A DNA stretch of 64,000 nucleotides from Halichondria panicea (lineage: Eukaryota > Porifera > Demospongiae > Suberitida > Halichondriidae). The stretch covers positions 3,622,990 to 3,686,989 of the forward strand of contig NC_087387.1 in assembly GCF_963675165.1 (NCBI RefSeq), in the 5' to 3' direction. Below, piece by piece: positions 31,301 to 50,000 of this stretch (the first letter of the stretch is position 1; the number at the start of each line of letters is the position of its first letter). A program made the translations under genes and the position numbers. Under the pieces are notes generated by a model. The model was not told where the DNA came from, did not search any database, and worked only from the letters and a program-made list of their open reading frames with translations.

Positions 31301-34300
31301 TCACAGTTGGTCCCTTTTCTCCCTGAAATCCTTGTTGTCCAGAAAGTCCATGGTCTCCCTTCTCCCCAGAGGGTCCTCTAGGTCCATGCTGACCGGGGGA
31401 TCCGGGTGAACCTCTCTCCCCATCGTTACCTCTTGGTCCAGGTGGGCCAGTGGCTCCTACAGACCCCTACAAGACAAATAAATTACACTAATGTTGTACT
31501 ACGACAAATTAGAAGTGAAATCGCTAGCGTCTGAAAGCTCTGTGGTTGCATTTTTTGCACAAAACAGCTGAATTTCAGAATGATTCCCATGCAAAACAGT
31601 TAGCTGTGTGAGTATACTTACTGGTGGTCCTCTATCTCCAGGTGTTCCCTGAGCTCCTTCTGAGCCATCACTTCCCTGTATCGGACAAGACAATATCAAA
31701 AATTGCTCTTAATTGACTTAAGCTCTACTTACGTGTGGTCCTCTTGGTCCCTGAGGGCCAGGTGGGCCACGAGGTCCAACTTCTCCCTGAATCACGTGGT
31801 AGTCACAGACTTGAAATGGCAAGTTGCTATTATTTTTTAACTCACAGGTGTACAGGTGGCAATAGGTCCTTTGTAAGGGTCTCCTCCGTTACCAGCACCG
31901 TCGGCTTCCGGGCCGCCATCAAGCTGCATTATTATGTGTAGCGCGAGTAGTAAACACAGTTTGTATGTAGTTTACATGACTGATTGTCTTACATAGAATG
32001 CTTGTCCGGGTGGTCCAGGTGGTCCTTGCACACCAGGCAGTCCAGGGAGACCGGGATCTCCCTATAAACGCATGAGTTAACAATGTTACAAGTTATGTAT
32101 AGTTTAACAATTACATTCCTATACCGTATAATTATAAGTACTGTACACTTCACAGCACGGAATGCTGGGACTGTTTACACACACCAACTGTTTTGCTTGC
32201 AATGCTACTATTTTCTCTCACCCTTGGTCCTTTCTTTCCAGATACGCCGGGCACACCAGGAGGTCCTCTTCGGCCCTGGAGGGAGATGAAAATTGCTGGG
32301 TTTCATAGCAGTGGTACAAATAAAATTCTCAGTTCAACGCTGAACTATCGTGATTAATTTTGCTGATATGATGCTTACCGCACGTCCATCACCCCCCTGC
32401 CCTCCTGGAACACCTGGAGGTCCAAATACGGATTCACCAGGTTCTCCCCTTTCTCCTTTCTCCTGAAATTCACAAAATACATTGAATGAAATAACGATAT
32501 TGCTATTAACTACACTTAGCATAACTATGCAAGTAATAGTATAATTGCATAATCGTTTTTTGACTCACCCCTTTCACAGGAAATACAATACCCTGTAAAA
32601 AGAAAGTTATATGTGAAACATTATACACTACGTATTATTATACAGTCATGTACTATGACTGACACAAATTGACATGTATATCCTTATACCTGCAACATAA
32701 TTATATATCATAAGCACATGTTCATTGACTACTGTAATACTTCGATTTAAGGCAACACTCTTAAATAATTACGATTCCAGAGATTGAAAAATTGTGTTGA
32801 AGTCCTTGTGTCGCATATTCAGATGGTTGTATCTAATTGGAGATAATTCCACCTAGTCTATTTGCCTCCTCGATTTCAGGCCGCATAAAAAACATGTTTT
32901 CTAGTGGGCTAGAATCGAGGCTAGGGTATGGCTCTCATTTACCTCTATTTAGGACGCGACATTAATTTTCATCGCAGCTGTCGCTGCTTTTAGAGGTCAA
33001 AAAATTGCCTGAGCTCAAGAGTGTCGCATATTTGGAGGGTTGTCTTAAATCGAGATCTTACAGTATATGTCATAATTGATATGGGATACAACTTCTTACC
33101 GTAGGAGGAGCTACAGTAGGAGTAGTAATTTGACCAATTGCAGCAAAGGTTTGATCAATATTCTGAGTGGCTTGAGTACAATCTCTTGGAAGAACGGCAC
33201 ACTGACCATTGGCTATGCTTTGTTGAGCAGTATTAGGACACTGCACTACATACAATTGTTGTACTCTTCCCTGCAAAAAAAGTGACAATTCGTGATCTAT
33301 TTTTGTATACATGTAATGACTACAATTGACTCAACTCCTCCTTATATCGTGCATGATTTTAATGTACAAAGCAAGATACGAGACACTTACCTCAAAAACA
33401 TCTTCGGTAGTGACACTCCTCAATACGAACAAAATAGCGTTGTTAAAATCAGCAGTACTGGATCCAGAGAATGGAAGGCTGCCTAGGCTCCCACAGTTAG
33501 AATAAAGAGTTGCCATAGTGCCATCAGTACAAATCTGCAGCTGTTGTGAGTTACCGTCTGCAAACTGTGGAGCAGGAAAAGTAACGCTGGACGTACCGAG
33601 AGTTAGGGTCACACCATTACTATCAATAACGACTGAAAACACGGGTTCTGCAGAGGACGCGCTAACGATCGACATTAGTGGTGCCGAATTCGATGAGTTG
33701 GTGGTTAGCATGGTGAATGCCAGGCAAAATGGACTATTGAAGTTTACTAAATCTTCTGTAAGTGCAGAAAAAAAGACACGGGGACCAATATCACCAACAC
33801 CGTCGACATACTGCCTTGTCAGGTCATTTCTCGGGGGGTTTGGACACAACGCTCCAACAGATGTCTCTCGACCATCTCCGGCATCAGAAACACTCAAGCG
33901 ATAGTAATCTGTGAGTGAATAAAAATATGTTTGAATTCTTGAAGATATACAGTTGTTGTACATAATTCAGCGAAGCGAGGCTATAATTGGGTTCAATCGA
34001 GAGATCAACCGTGGTAGTGGTGGTGGTGGTTGGTCGATCAAGGGTTAAAAACTTGCTCCAGCTTCTCTCTATACTCCAGCGGTTTCGCTCTAAACTCAGT
34101 ACAGGTACTCTACAAGACTTTCTGAACGACTTATCATTCCACGGTGAAGCTCTGCACGGCTGTTCTGAAGGTTTTTATATACAGCGACGATCCGCCACAA
34201 AACGATCATTACACAAATAGATGTATGTCTCCAGCTAGCTGCTTCTCTATACCCCTAGCGCTTCCATCTAAACTGGACCACTTCTGATCTCACAACAAGT

Positions 34301-34901
34301 AGTTCTACACTGTGTTTATTGAATACACAAACCTAGCTTTCTTTTGTGGCACATTAGGACAATCATTACACATATTTACATTCATTTGAATGGCGTTATA
34401 TTAAGCCACGCAAATGGCAAATGAACTAGAGTGAGGACCGTGTACCATGTGTACCCCTAGTTAAATATGCATGTAAATTCTTGTACATGCAGACAGAGAT
34501 CAGATACTATAGGGTTGTCTATACATAGGCGAATCGTGCATGTGCTGCACTTACCGTTTACAACACACTGCCCATGAGCCCTTGAGGCTGATAGAACCAA
34601 CACAGTTAATAGGTAGAGCACAGACCTGCCGTAGTGCACGCATGATTGAGCATAATTATGTATAATAAATTATGTGTCTGCATGCACGTTCATGAGGTAT
34701 ACACTGAGTTACTGGGTGACAGTATGAAAGCATGTCTAAATCACAACTTTCTCACCAGCATCCACCTATAATACACGTATGCCGGCAACCATAATTATTA
34801 TGTCTATACTGCACTGCATGGAGATTGTGCATATATAGATCTAGCTGCTAAATATTTATTTTAGCATATTCATCGTAATATGCCTCATGCACTCACCTCA
34901 T
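22325..34901 (-). CDS. Fibrillar collagen alpha chain, type V/XI-like architecture (complete)
   Basis: Secreted, fibril-forming matrix protein of about 1,592 residues in 47 exons, read from the complement. ATG is in exon 34897-34901 (Met-Arg split) and joins 34555-34625, giving a signal peptide ([20 protein letters not shown]). Then: TSPN-like domain (33391-33908, 33100-33270), linker (32569-32592), minor helix (31993-32462, three exons), N-telopeptide with Lys and one Cys (31846-31923), major helix (23749-31786) and C-propeptide (22325-23642). Helix exons sum to about 337 Gly-X-Y triplets without a break seen; vertebrate fibrillar chains have about 338. Nearly all helix exons start with a whole Gly codon and are 45, 54, 99, 108, 153, 162 or 216 bp. 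Exons 27662-27840 and 28157-28391 are exceptions, splitting a Gly codon. The stop codon complement is at 22325-22327. No VWC domain. The TSPN module plus exon plan points to the V/XI-type clade (inference). Confidence 0.93.
23338..23342 (-). terminator. Pol III T5 terminator of tRNA-Ala
   Basis: Run of five T on the minus strand directly after the tRNA discriminator base. Confidence 0.8.
23343..23415 (-). tRNA. tRNA-Ala (anticodon AGC) inside a collagen intron
   Basis: The complement folds into a full 73-nt cloverleaf: acceptor GGGGGAT paired with ATTCTCC, discriminator A, and the alanine identity pair G3-U70. The anticodon loop reads CTTAGCATG, anticodon AGC. The A box (TAGCTCAAATGG) and B box (GGGATCGATACC) are intact. 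Five T residues follow directly (23338-23342 on the complement), a Pol III terminator. CCA is not encoded. It lies on the same strand as collagen gene 1, starting 16 nt after a splice donor, and fills 41% of the 178-bp intron 23254-23431. Confidence 0.96.
25613..25809. mobile_element. MITE-like repeat in collagen gene 1 intron
   Basis: Begins CTGTATAGCGGGTAATTTTC and ends CCACGAAAATGACCAGCTATA. Same family as 7029-7248. It ends about 30 bp from exon 25843-26058. Confidence 0.75.
27912..28142. mobile_element. Foldback element filling most of a collagen intron
   Basis: Left end CAAGAGTCCATAAT, inner arms CGGAAAGTAACGTGAC and GTCACGTTACTTTCCG, right portion TTCGATACTCTC...TTGGACTTTT. Related to the palindrome at 12961-13119. 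It makes up about 73% of intron 27841-28156. Confidence 0.8.
28905..28930. repeat. (GT)13 microsatellite in collagen gene 1 intron
   Basis: Thirteen uninterrupted GT units, 8 bp from exon 28939-28992. Confidence 0.9.
31846..31923 (-). other. N-telopeptide exon of collagen gene 1
   Basis: A 26-codon exon that breaks the Gly-X-Y pattern between minor and major helix. It includes [14 protein letters not shown]. Lysines in fibrillar collagen N-telopeptides are lysyl-oxidase cross-link sites (established for vertebrates), and this Lys is the natural candidate. Confidence 0.8.
32738..33063. repeat. Dispersed repeat in collagen gene 1 intron
   Basis: Carries TTTTAGAGGTCAAAAAATTG, GCAGCTGTCGCTGC and GAATCGAGGCTAGGG blocks, matching the reverse complement of 19799-20063. 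Confidence 0.65.
33100..33908 (-). other. TSPN/laminin-G-like N-terminal domain of collagen gene 1
   Basis: Two exons, 33391-33908 (173 codons) and 33100-33270 (57 codons). The end of the first and start of the second ([12 protein letters not shown]) match the closing beta strand of the TSPN domain in type V/XI collagens (..VQQLLIVSDP..). Cys are present in the expected late positions (QICTDG, NCGSLG, VVQCP, GQCAV, RDC). It would be an extracellular globular N-propeptide controlling fibril diameter, as in type V/XI (inference). Confidence 0.8.
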
Positions 34902-36846
34902 CTTTGCATATCCGATGACAGTTCTGCTACACTCAAAAAAGCTGCAGGAGCACGGCTGGCTGTCTACAACTCTGTCAGTGCAAACAGAAACTTGGACTAG
35001 CTTTGAAAATTTGCAGGGAACCGTCCACAAAGGCTTGCAAGGGTGCAAGAGCAGGTTCCGTTATTGCTTCCACGTTGGCTAGCCAACTGTGGCTTGCAGA
35101 AAGAGGCCATTTGCACGAAGGGCGCTGCGCTGGTATGGCACTAACACAATTAACAATAGGTACATTATGTGGGAACAAAGATGCATTCCTTGCTGTGGGA
35201 CGGATCATTGCGGAATGGAATCGGGCCATGTGTGGAGCGGCGCTGTGTGAGTGCTCTTTTGTACTATAATGTGTCTTTTATATCAAGGTATTTCATTTCT
35301 TTCTCTTTTCTCTGCAGGTCAGGCACACAATAGGACACACCTTGGCTAGCTAGCTCGTTGTCAGCCATGGAATGGCAGCACCCTTCTGTTCACGTTTACA
35401 GTGACAGCCATGTTGTAGGCTGTACTTTGTATCACACTTTTTCTGTATGTGTACATGTTCTCATTCCCAGCCAAGCGTACTTAACCAGCTGTCCCCTTAT
35501 ACGTTTGTTAAATTAGGTACTAGAAATGGAAGCACGCCTTCACTGAACATGTACACAAATATAACAAATTTGTGCCACGTTTTCTATCACATAGGGCAAA
35601 CAAATTTAGACATTCAGCAAACTATATATCAGTGATGCAATGTAGTCATTCAGGCGCATACGTACATACTTATATGCAGTGCTGAATTTACCCCCTTTCT
35701 TATAATTATTACCATTTTGGTATTAAATTATGTTTTTTTTGGGCGTACAGGCTCGTTTGACTGTTGGTTTGCTGAAGGAGACAAGCTGTCAATCTCGTGG
35801 TTGATTATGTAGCTGCATGGGAACCATTATTATGTGAGTTATCAAACAGCGTCGTTGATTCACATTCATGCTTACCGTATAGCGGGTATATTTCGAGGGT
35901 ATACATACTTGATCAGAGGTCGCTCTTAGTATAAAAAGCTGCACTCAAATAGTGGCCTCAAATAGTGGCCTCCCTACAGCCCATCTTCAGTACAATAGAA
36001 GCTGCTCAATAGCTAGTAGTCTCAGTGAACTTTGAGGCTATGTCTCTGCCACGTGGCAGCCATATTATTGATACTGGTATCTACGGTAGCAGTTTAATTG
36101 GGCATGGACCAACCTTCCGTTAGAGGAGATTGGGTTTCAAACGAATGTCAGGATTTGTCTTTGCTGCAGTTGCAGTCCAATCAGATCACAGCATTTCTAA
36201 TGTGGTCGATGTCATGACTGGTTGCGCAAAACGCAAGCAAGGTAAAATTGGTTAACACCCACTTCAGAATTAATAATATTCATAGCTGCTATCCAGCGTG
36301 TTGCATAATGCAGCAAGACAAATCCTGGCATTAGCTTGAAACCTAAACTCTTTTCTTAATGGCAGGTCGGGTCACGCCCAACTAGTAGCAGCTTGTCAAT
36401 AGTAATTCAACTCAGTACGAGAGGAACTGTTGATTCAGACATTTGGCATTTGTATTTGGCTCATGTTACTTTCGATTTATTATCGTCGTAGCTCACAGTT
36501 CATAAAAATAGTTTTAAATAACGAATATTTTATCCCACGAAAATTACCCACTATACGGTATCATGATTGATTGTTAGCATAATTATTGTCATACTAGAAT
36601 TAAGAGACTTATCAAAGATCTGGGGTACATATCAATGAAGAGCATCAGGTTTCGATCATGATCAATTCATTAATGACCTTTTGACCTTGTCAAACCTCCT
36701 GTGGTTACATTGCTGCTTTTGAATTCATGCTAGTGGCACATCAATAATTATCCATGCACACGTACGGCCCAGACATGTACTAGGAATGGACTACCGCCTA
36801 GCCTTAGTTTGGAGTTTGGAATAATTAATCAACAGTCATTAACACC

Positions 36847-36956
36847 CAGAGGAGGTACGACATCCACGTGTCAAAGGAAACGTTTTAGACACACATTCCT
36901 TAGGTCAAAGTTCAGAATGTATGTGTTAAAGACACGCGGATGTCGTACCTCCTCTG
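36847..36956. mobile_element. 110-bp MITE with 19-bp TIRs and 9-bp TSD
   Basis: CAGAGGAGGTACGACATCC at the left and its exact reverse complement at the right. ATTAACACC flanks both ends directly (36838-36846 and 36957-36965). A 9-bp duplication suggests a Mutator-like element; an 8-bp reading would suit hAT. Confidence 0.9.
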
Positions 36957-38542
36957 ATTAACACCTTGTTGCTTAATGAAGTTGGTGTGTCATGTGACCC
37001 TTACATGTAATCAGCCAGGATTATCTTTGGGTCTGAATGGACAATTTGAACCGTTCAACGATTTCTGAAAGCTTACGGTATCTATAACTCAGAATGTGGA
37101 ATGGCGTACACGAAGAGCATGTGCCGACGTTGCGCCGGCGTGTTCGGAATTTGAAGTGCTGCATAAAATTTTAAACATTCCAGAATGGAATATTTAACTA
37201 TAGGGGTCCGTATTGAACTGTCTCCTTCTTCAGCATTCAGAATATTGTATCCACGGAATTCAAGTTATGGCAGCTGAAGAAGTCCCTGAACCGTTGATCA
37301 AACTGAGGGAGGGGGGACTTTAGTTAACATTTTTCAACAGCCATGCATATAGCTAACTTTAATTTATCACCGTTGATCCAAATGTGAGAGACAAAAAGAG
37401 ACCTTTCAAATGATGTGTTTCAATCCAAAATTTCTTTGAAGCCATAAGTTGTCATTTTTCGGCCTTAGACCATGCCGGCTATAATCTATGGTATGGCCGT
37501 TCATCTCCCAAATATAACATTGATGATACCAAAGCATCATCTGCATGTTTTCTTTTTTTGTTCCATACTCCGTTCCATATTCTATTTCATTCCGCATTCC
37601 TCCTTTTACAACATGCCGATAGGATCCTGTGATTGCTTAAGGGCACTTAATGGGTATCTACATGTACAGATAATTATACTATGGTACCTGGTACCATAGT
37701 GCTAGAAATTAATGCGTGATACTAAAAACATTAATTGCGAGCGGCTATCATATCGCATACCTTTTGTATCGCACAATTAATTCGAGGCCTGTACAATCCA
37801 CAATGAATTCAGGGCATTTATAATTATGTTTATCACATAAATATATAATTATCGCATAACGTTTTCAATTGGCCAACTGCGTAATTTTGTGCTCGCATAT
37901 ATCCATGCAGCACTATAGTACTACAGGTATATACAGAAGAGGGCATGCAACTCAGGCTATTCTCACACTCAGCAAACTTCATACTGTTACTATTTTTAGA
38001 CATTCCACGTGGGTGGAATGCTTGACTTTTGCACACTACTGGATTCTATTTATAGTATATCCTGCCTCTGGATATGAAGTTTGGTAGGGTAGATGTGAGT
38101 TTGATGCCCTCTTCTTCTTACAAACATATCTAGCTACCTGTTAATTGATACCATTGGACACCTACCGATATTTTAAGTGAGCTATTTCATTAAAATGAAC
38201 ATTCTGGGAACTGATTTCCCTAATGGGCTATGATAAGTAGAGGGAAGTAGAGGGAAACAGGTCCACTTGAGTTTAATGAACATTCCATCCGATAGAGTGA
38301 TTTTAGTCGATTTCTTCACCCAGTTTTCAGTAAATTCGAAAACAGCGGAGTGAGTGTGGCTAGCTGAACTTGCACATTTGTAACAGATCTACGTAGTTTT
38401 GTAACAGAGCATAGTTTTTCGTCCAAAACGGCCGGGCCTGAAATTGATGTTTTGTTGTTTTGGACACACCATCTGAGAACAGTATCGAAAATGTATGTGA
38501 CTTTCAGAATTGAATTTATAAACACTAAACCATGAGTTATGA

Positions 38543-38736
38543 ACCGTGTAGCTGGTAATTTTCATGGGGCAAAATATTAGTGGTTGAAGCTCTGACCACG
38601 AATATTTTACCCACGAATGAAGTGACCTTGCCGACCTTTACCTGCAGTGCAAACAGAAACCACGAAAATATTATCCACGAAGTGACTAGCTCAACCGCGA
38701 ATGTTTTGCCCCCCGGAAATTATCCGCTGTATGGTA
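38543..38736. mobile_element. MITE-like repeat, GGGTAATTTTCGTGG family
   Basis: Begins ACCGTGTAGCTGGTAATTTT and ends GGAAATTATCCGCTGTATGGT, with internal CCACGAATATTTTACCC and CCTTTACCTGCAGTGCAA as in 7029-7248. Confidence 0.75.
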
Positions 38737-39882
38737 TCTTACATGCAGCTGTCTGTAACAGTACACTACAGACCAAGTGCAATTGCTAACTTTTACTTGG
38801 TGATCCTTACCCATATCACAATTACCATGCATCTGAGCTGGCTATACAGATAACAACTCTAGACTAGCTATAGCTTTCTAGCTCAGACTTGCATTTTGCT
38901 TGCGAATTGGTACAGTCAGTTGTCACTGTTGTGTACTGGTTCTCATCCTTGAGACATTCATTATTGAGAGCCTATAACATGCAGCCATGAGTGCATGCAC
39001 TCCTGATACAGCATGCAGCTTCATACAGATTAATGCAAAGTTATGCAGCATGCAAATCGATCGATGCAAGATTCAACGCTTGGCTTCAACCGAGCTTTTT
39101 TATATAGCACCGTTGTCACTGAGCCCCACCCACTCAGACTATTGTGAGGGCCTATTGTGCATTAGAACAATCGTCCAGTACGTGGTCAATAAGAGACAAT
39201 AAGACCATATCACAATACACATGCACTTGGTGTGTATAGATTAGTCATTGTATAGACTAGGAAGTATCCATAATATTGTCGTTGTATTTTTATTGTGTGC
39301 ACACATAGAACCCACAATGGCTTCACCCTATACACATACCCACACTAGTAAGGCGAATCAATTACAATGCCAACAATGCTCTAGCAGTACATTCCTGAGA
39401 GCTAGCCGATACAATTCTTGCAGCAAAGACACAACGATTGCTCTAGTGTGTTCTCTCTGTCCTTGGCAACACTGGCTCCACCCTTCCCTCTGGCAATCAC
39501 AACATACCATTACTAGACAACACCATGCAGAATAATATGTCTGAACTGCTTCCTTTGTGTGTGTTCATTGTTGGCTGTCCCTGCGTCCATTGTCTGACCT
39601 GCTCCGCTAGGCAGGGCTTGGTGGGTTTTATCTTCCTGTTGTCAATAGTTGCTCATTTATCTTGCAGTGCAAGCTAAGAGCTGTACATCTTGTTATAGCT
39701 AGGAGAGCTACAACGAGACTCAGCTGTAGCAAAGACCAGCTATTTCCACTCCTAACTCTCTAGCTCTACCTCAGTTAGGCCTTTGCACGAGGCATTGACT
39801 AGGTACTAGTATAGTATAAGAAGAGAAGTTGTTCTCTGAGTTTTCACTTTGAGTTTGTTGGCAGTACAGAGAAGCTGTTAGC

Positions 39883-46408
<6,526 letters not shown>

Positions 46409-46608
46409 NNNNNNNNNNNNNNNNNNNNNNNNNNNNNNNNNNNNNNNNNNNNNNNNNNNNNNNNNNNNNNNNNNNNNNNNNNNNNNNNNNNNNNNNNNNN
46501 NNNNNNNNNNNNNNNNNNNNNNNNNNNNNNNNNNNNNNNNNNNNNNNNNNNNNNNNNNNNNNNNNNNNNNNNNNNNNNNNNNNNNNNNNNNNNNNNNNNN
46601 NNNNNNNN
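46409..46608. other. Assembly gap, exactly 200 N, inside collagen gene 2
   Basis: The gap interrupts a Gly-X-Y exon. On its right side no collagen sequence resumes; instead a minus-strand gene runs towards it. The true gap must be much longer than 200 bp, or this is a join between non-adjacent contigs. Confidence 0.97.
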
Positions 46609-46696
46609 CCAAAAACATACTTGCAACGTGCACAGTACGGTAAATTGCAACGCTAGGACCATAACCTTACTCAGTTGGTTGAAGAGCCTACTCACA

Positions 46697-46812
46697 TTAA
46701 GGGCAACTGCATGTCTTGATCTGTATGGTGTCAAAACGGAAACGTACTACTGACGTACTACATAAACGAAACAGGTACTTTATATTGACTGCTACTATTA
46801 TCACATCCGGAC
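46697..46812 (-). CDS. Possible terminal exon of the coiled-coil gene
   Basis: An acceptor (TTACAG) on the complement opens a frame of the correct phase for the donor at 47069, giving 37 codons (GPDVIIVAVNIKYLF...) then TAA. No similarity supports it, and part of 46900-47000 is a foldback repeat. The real end may instead lie in or beyond the gap. Confidence 0.25.
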
Positions 46813-47069
46813 CTGTAATTGCACGCAGTTAAGAGCTGTACTTACACAGTAAGATAACGGCCATGCACATGCAGGTTAAAATTGTATCATGACGATTAGC
46901 AGTACGTTACTCGTGCAATAATAGCACTGGCAAGGTAATTTAAATAGCACTTGGCATTGCTGGCACTCGCTATACATGTACTATAGTTATCGAGTGCAAC
47001 ATGGAGAACATTGCACTGGAGCAACATAATGCTTAATCAATCAAGCACATCAATAAGAACAGAGCTTAC

Positions 47070-50000
47070 CCAACGAGGATTGTTGGTGCCTTTCTATCCC
47101 GATATTAATTTCCACATTTCGTGGTTGCACGTGGATTGGGCTGAAATGCTGCACCAGAGATTCTCGAGCCGTTAGGAGTGGTGGGTATATGCTCTCCATT
47201 GACCATTCAACATCACTACTTACGGGAGTGCGTGCAGTGGGAGGGGTATGATGAGTCTGCCGTTTCCTCATAGGAATAGAATGCTTCCTTGTACCACCTA
47301 TTCAAGATATAGGGTTGAAAAGTGAAATGTGCACACATGCACAGCATTCAACAAATTAATACTACAATGAAGAGCTACATGTCACATAAAATATGAAAGT
47401 ACTATGGGGTACGCATGTCCTGAATTTCAAGGTATCTACATTTGTAAGGTGTATTAATTGTTTGTGTACATACTGCTCACTTTCACTGTTCTTTTTGTCC
47501 TGCCTTGACTGAAGCAGTCTGTTTATTAGCCTCGTTGATGGAAAGGGCATGCTATTTTCTGATTGAATATGTGTCTTTTTTATCGGCAAGGGACGTGACA
47601 TCGGAAATATCATTGACTGTGCCTCTAAGCCAGCTAATTTCGAGAAGATGGGTTTTATCAGAGACACTCTGGCATATTTTTCAATGTGCTGTAGCGTGCG
47701 TGAGAGCATATAAGCAAGATCAAGTCGCTTCAGTGCAAGGTGGTCCATCTTAATGCTAAATTTCAATTTCCTTCTTTGTTGTAGGTCACTAAGTCCATCT
47801 AAAATGTTAGATGCTGTTGGCTTCGACTCATAGCTACGTTCTACATCGTTCACCAACCGCTTTACATGAGATAGACTAGCAACATGTGAAGTTAGGTTTG
47901 CCATGCGTTGATCAGCTATGGAGAGGAAATCTTTCATTGCTTTAACAACTTTATTGTAAGTAGAGCTGGAAATTCTGAGAATGAAAGAGAGGAAAAAATA
48001 AGTTTATTACATCGACTTAGGACTTATGACTACTTTGTTTATTATTACATGTACATGTACAATGAAAGCACGACCGGTGCTGATGCCTTGGTAGACGTGT
48101 CAAAGCTACATAACACATAAAGCTACTACTGTAGCTATTAATTGATAATTGTTGCTCAGTGAGTGGGGAGATCAAAGCAATCCAGTGCTCCGTATATGGC
48201 ATGTAATGTTGCATCAGTACCATAGCAACCATGCATATATTGCACTTGCAATGTGTGTAAATGCAGTAGATTTTGAGAAAGAAATTTACTTTTAGGAGTT
48301 ATGCCCCACCATTCACCCAATAACTTATTTCTAGGCTACTAATTATACCTTTTCCATTAGTTGTTGTTGTGGGAAGAAAACCTAAAAATTTATTATGAAA
48401 TTCAGCAAAACTGTGACAGGCTCTGGAAAAACAGACCAATTGGCGCAAGCTATGCGATCTATATACCAGATGATAGAGCAAAGAATTGCCTACGCATTGT
48501 GATATGCTTAGTGTGCACATACCTCGTTCCATGCCTGAGTTATGCGCGTTGGAAACTTGTAAAACAGCAGTATTGAGAAACGCCCACTCAAAGATTGCTA
48601 AATTGGGAAAAGTAAGGTAATGGTGGCTGCTTAGACAAGGCGCTTTGGTGGAACAGAGAGGTAGTAGAAAGACGGTAGATAACTATAAGCCAAGAACAAA
48701 ATTGTATGAGATTATACACTGCAGTCCATAAATCTGGCTATTGCAATACCAATATCTGCTCTAATTGGTCTGTTTTCCCAGAGCCTGTCACAACTAATGA
48801 ATTCACTAAAATTCCACTCAAAACACATGTCTTTTATTACAAGTTATAGGGAAAATTTGACCAATCAGAAGAGTTTGACGTCATTGGGCAACAAGTTAGT
48901 TATTGCAGGCGCCCTCGCTGCGGCCCTCAGGCATTATGTCATCCAGTGCAATATAGTGCATGTTGCACTCGTGCTGGGCAATAACTAATATAATGCACAT
49001 AGAGAACATTTTTGCATTAATTTTGCTGCATGCAGGCCAATCTGTAATCAGAGGAGGTCCAAGGTCACGGCTAATGACAAATAAAATACAGTAGACTCTC
49101 GCTATTGCGTCTCTCTGAAGTACAGCCACTTCGATATACCGGCCATTTGGTTTGGCACGGATTGCATGCTAGCTAGATGTTTTACAGCCACCTCGATATA
49201 CCGTATTACTACAATGTTTTGCGACCATCAAACATTTGCGAACTTTGCGAGGGTTGATCAATTTGCAACAATAAAATCCGCAAAACCTAAGTAATTACAC
49301 ACGATCCTTGCCAGAACGCGAGATCGCAAAGGGTCAGTAATAGTAATACGGTACCGGCCATTTGGTTTGACACGGATTGCTAGCTAGATGTTTACTGCAC
49401 AAAAATGCGGTCACTCGCTATTCCGTATGATGGCCAGTACTGGCTGCCCCAAACAATACAATTATTACAGCTGGATATGACGTTTTGGGTGTGGTTTGGC
49501 GGAAATTGGATTGCAGTACTTAGTTTGCTTTGTTAGAATCATTTAATTATTAATGTTATGTTGTTGTTGACAATGAATCCATACAACAGTCATTATAGAA
49601 GAGGAGAAACAGACGTCTATCTGATGGCTTGATGAATGATCTCTTCAACGATAGAAACATGTAAGTTTTAATAGTACTTGCATTTCCTATCAATGAATAA
49701 TTAAAAAAGGTGGTGGATCTGCAATGAGGTTCTCAAGGCATTCTGGCAGCAAAAGATCGGGGACGATGTATAATGCTATCAGCGTTTTTAAGGACAACTA
49801 CGGACTCAATGAATAGCTTAGCAAAGCTAGCTGCAAGGACTAACATAGATGTACAAGTAAAGTAAAGCACAGCTAGTTAGTTAGCTGAGTTCTGCATTTT
49901 GTACCAAAGGGGCAGTGCCCAACAATTTTACAGTGCTTTCAATGAAATTCAAATAATTATTGGTAGTCACTCTACTACTATCGCTCATAACGTAACGTAA

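Larger units (their letters stand above)
34902..39882. promoter_or_regulatory. 5-kb divergent intergenic region between the two collagen genes
   Basis: The start codons of the two collagen genes face away from each other across this interval, so both promoters should lie here. I see no supported gene. It contains part of a (A)CCGTATATGCT-type repeat (about 35875-36070), a 110-bp element with 9-bp target duplication (36847-36956), a GGGTAATTTTCGTGG-family copy (38543-38736) and a small palindrome (ACTATGGTACC / GGTACCATAGT, 37679-37700). A TATA-like AGTATAGTATAAG lies at about 39807, some 75 bp before the collagen gene 2 ATG. Confidence 0.6.

Noticed and set aside
35003-35269. 88-codon open frame between the collagen genes
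   Set aside because: No similarity, no splice partners and no upstream promoter-like signal; a chance frame overlapping another on the opposite strand.
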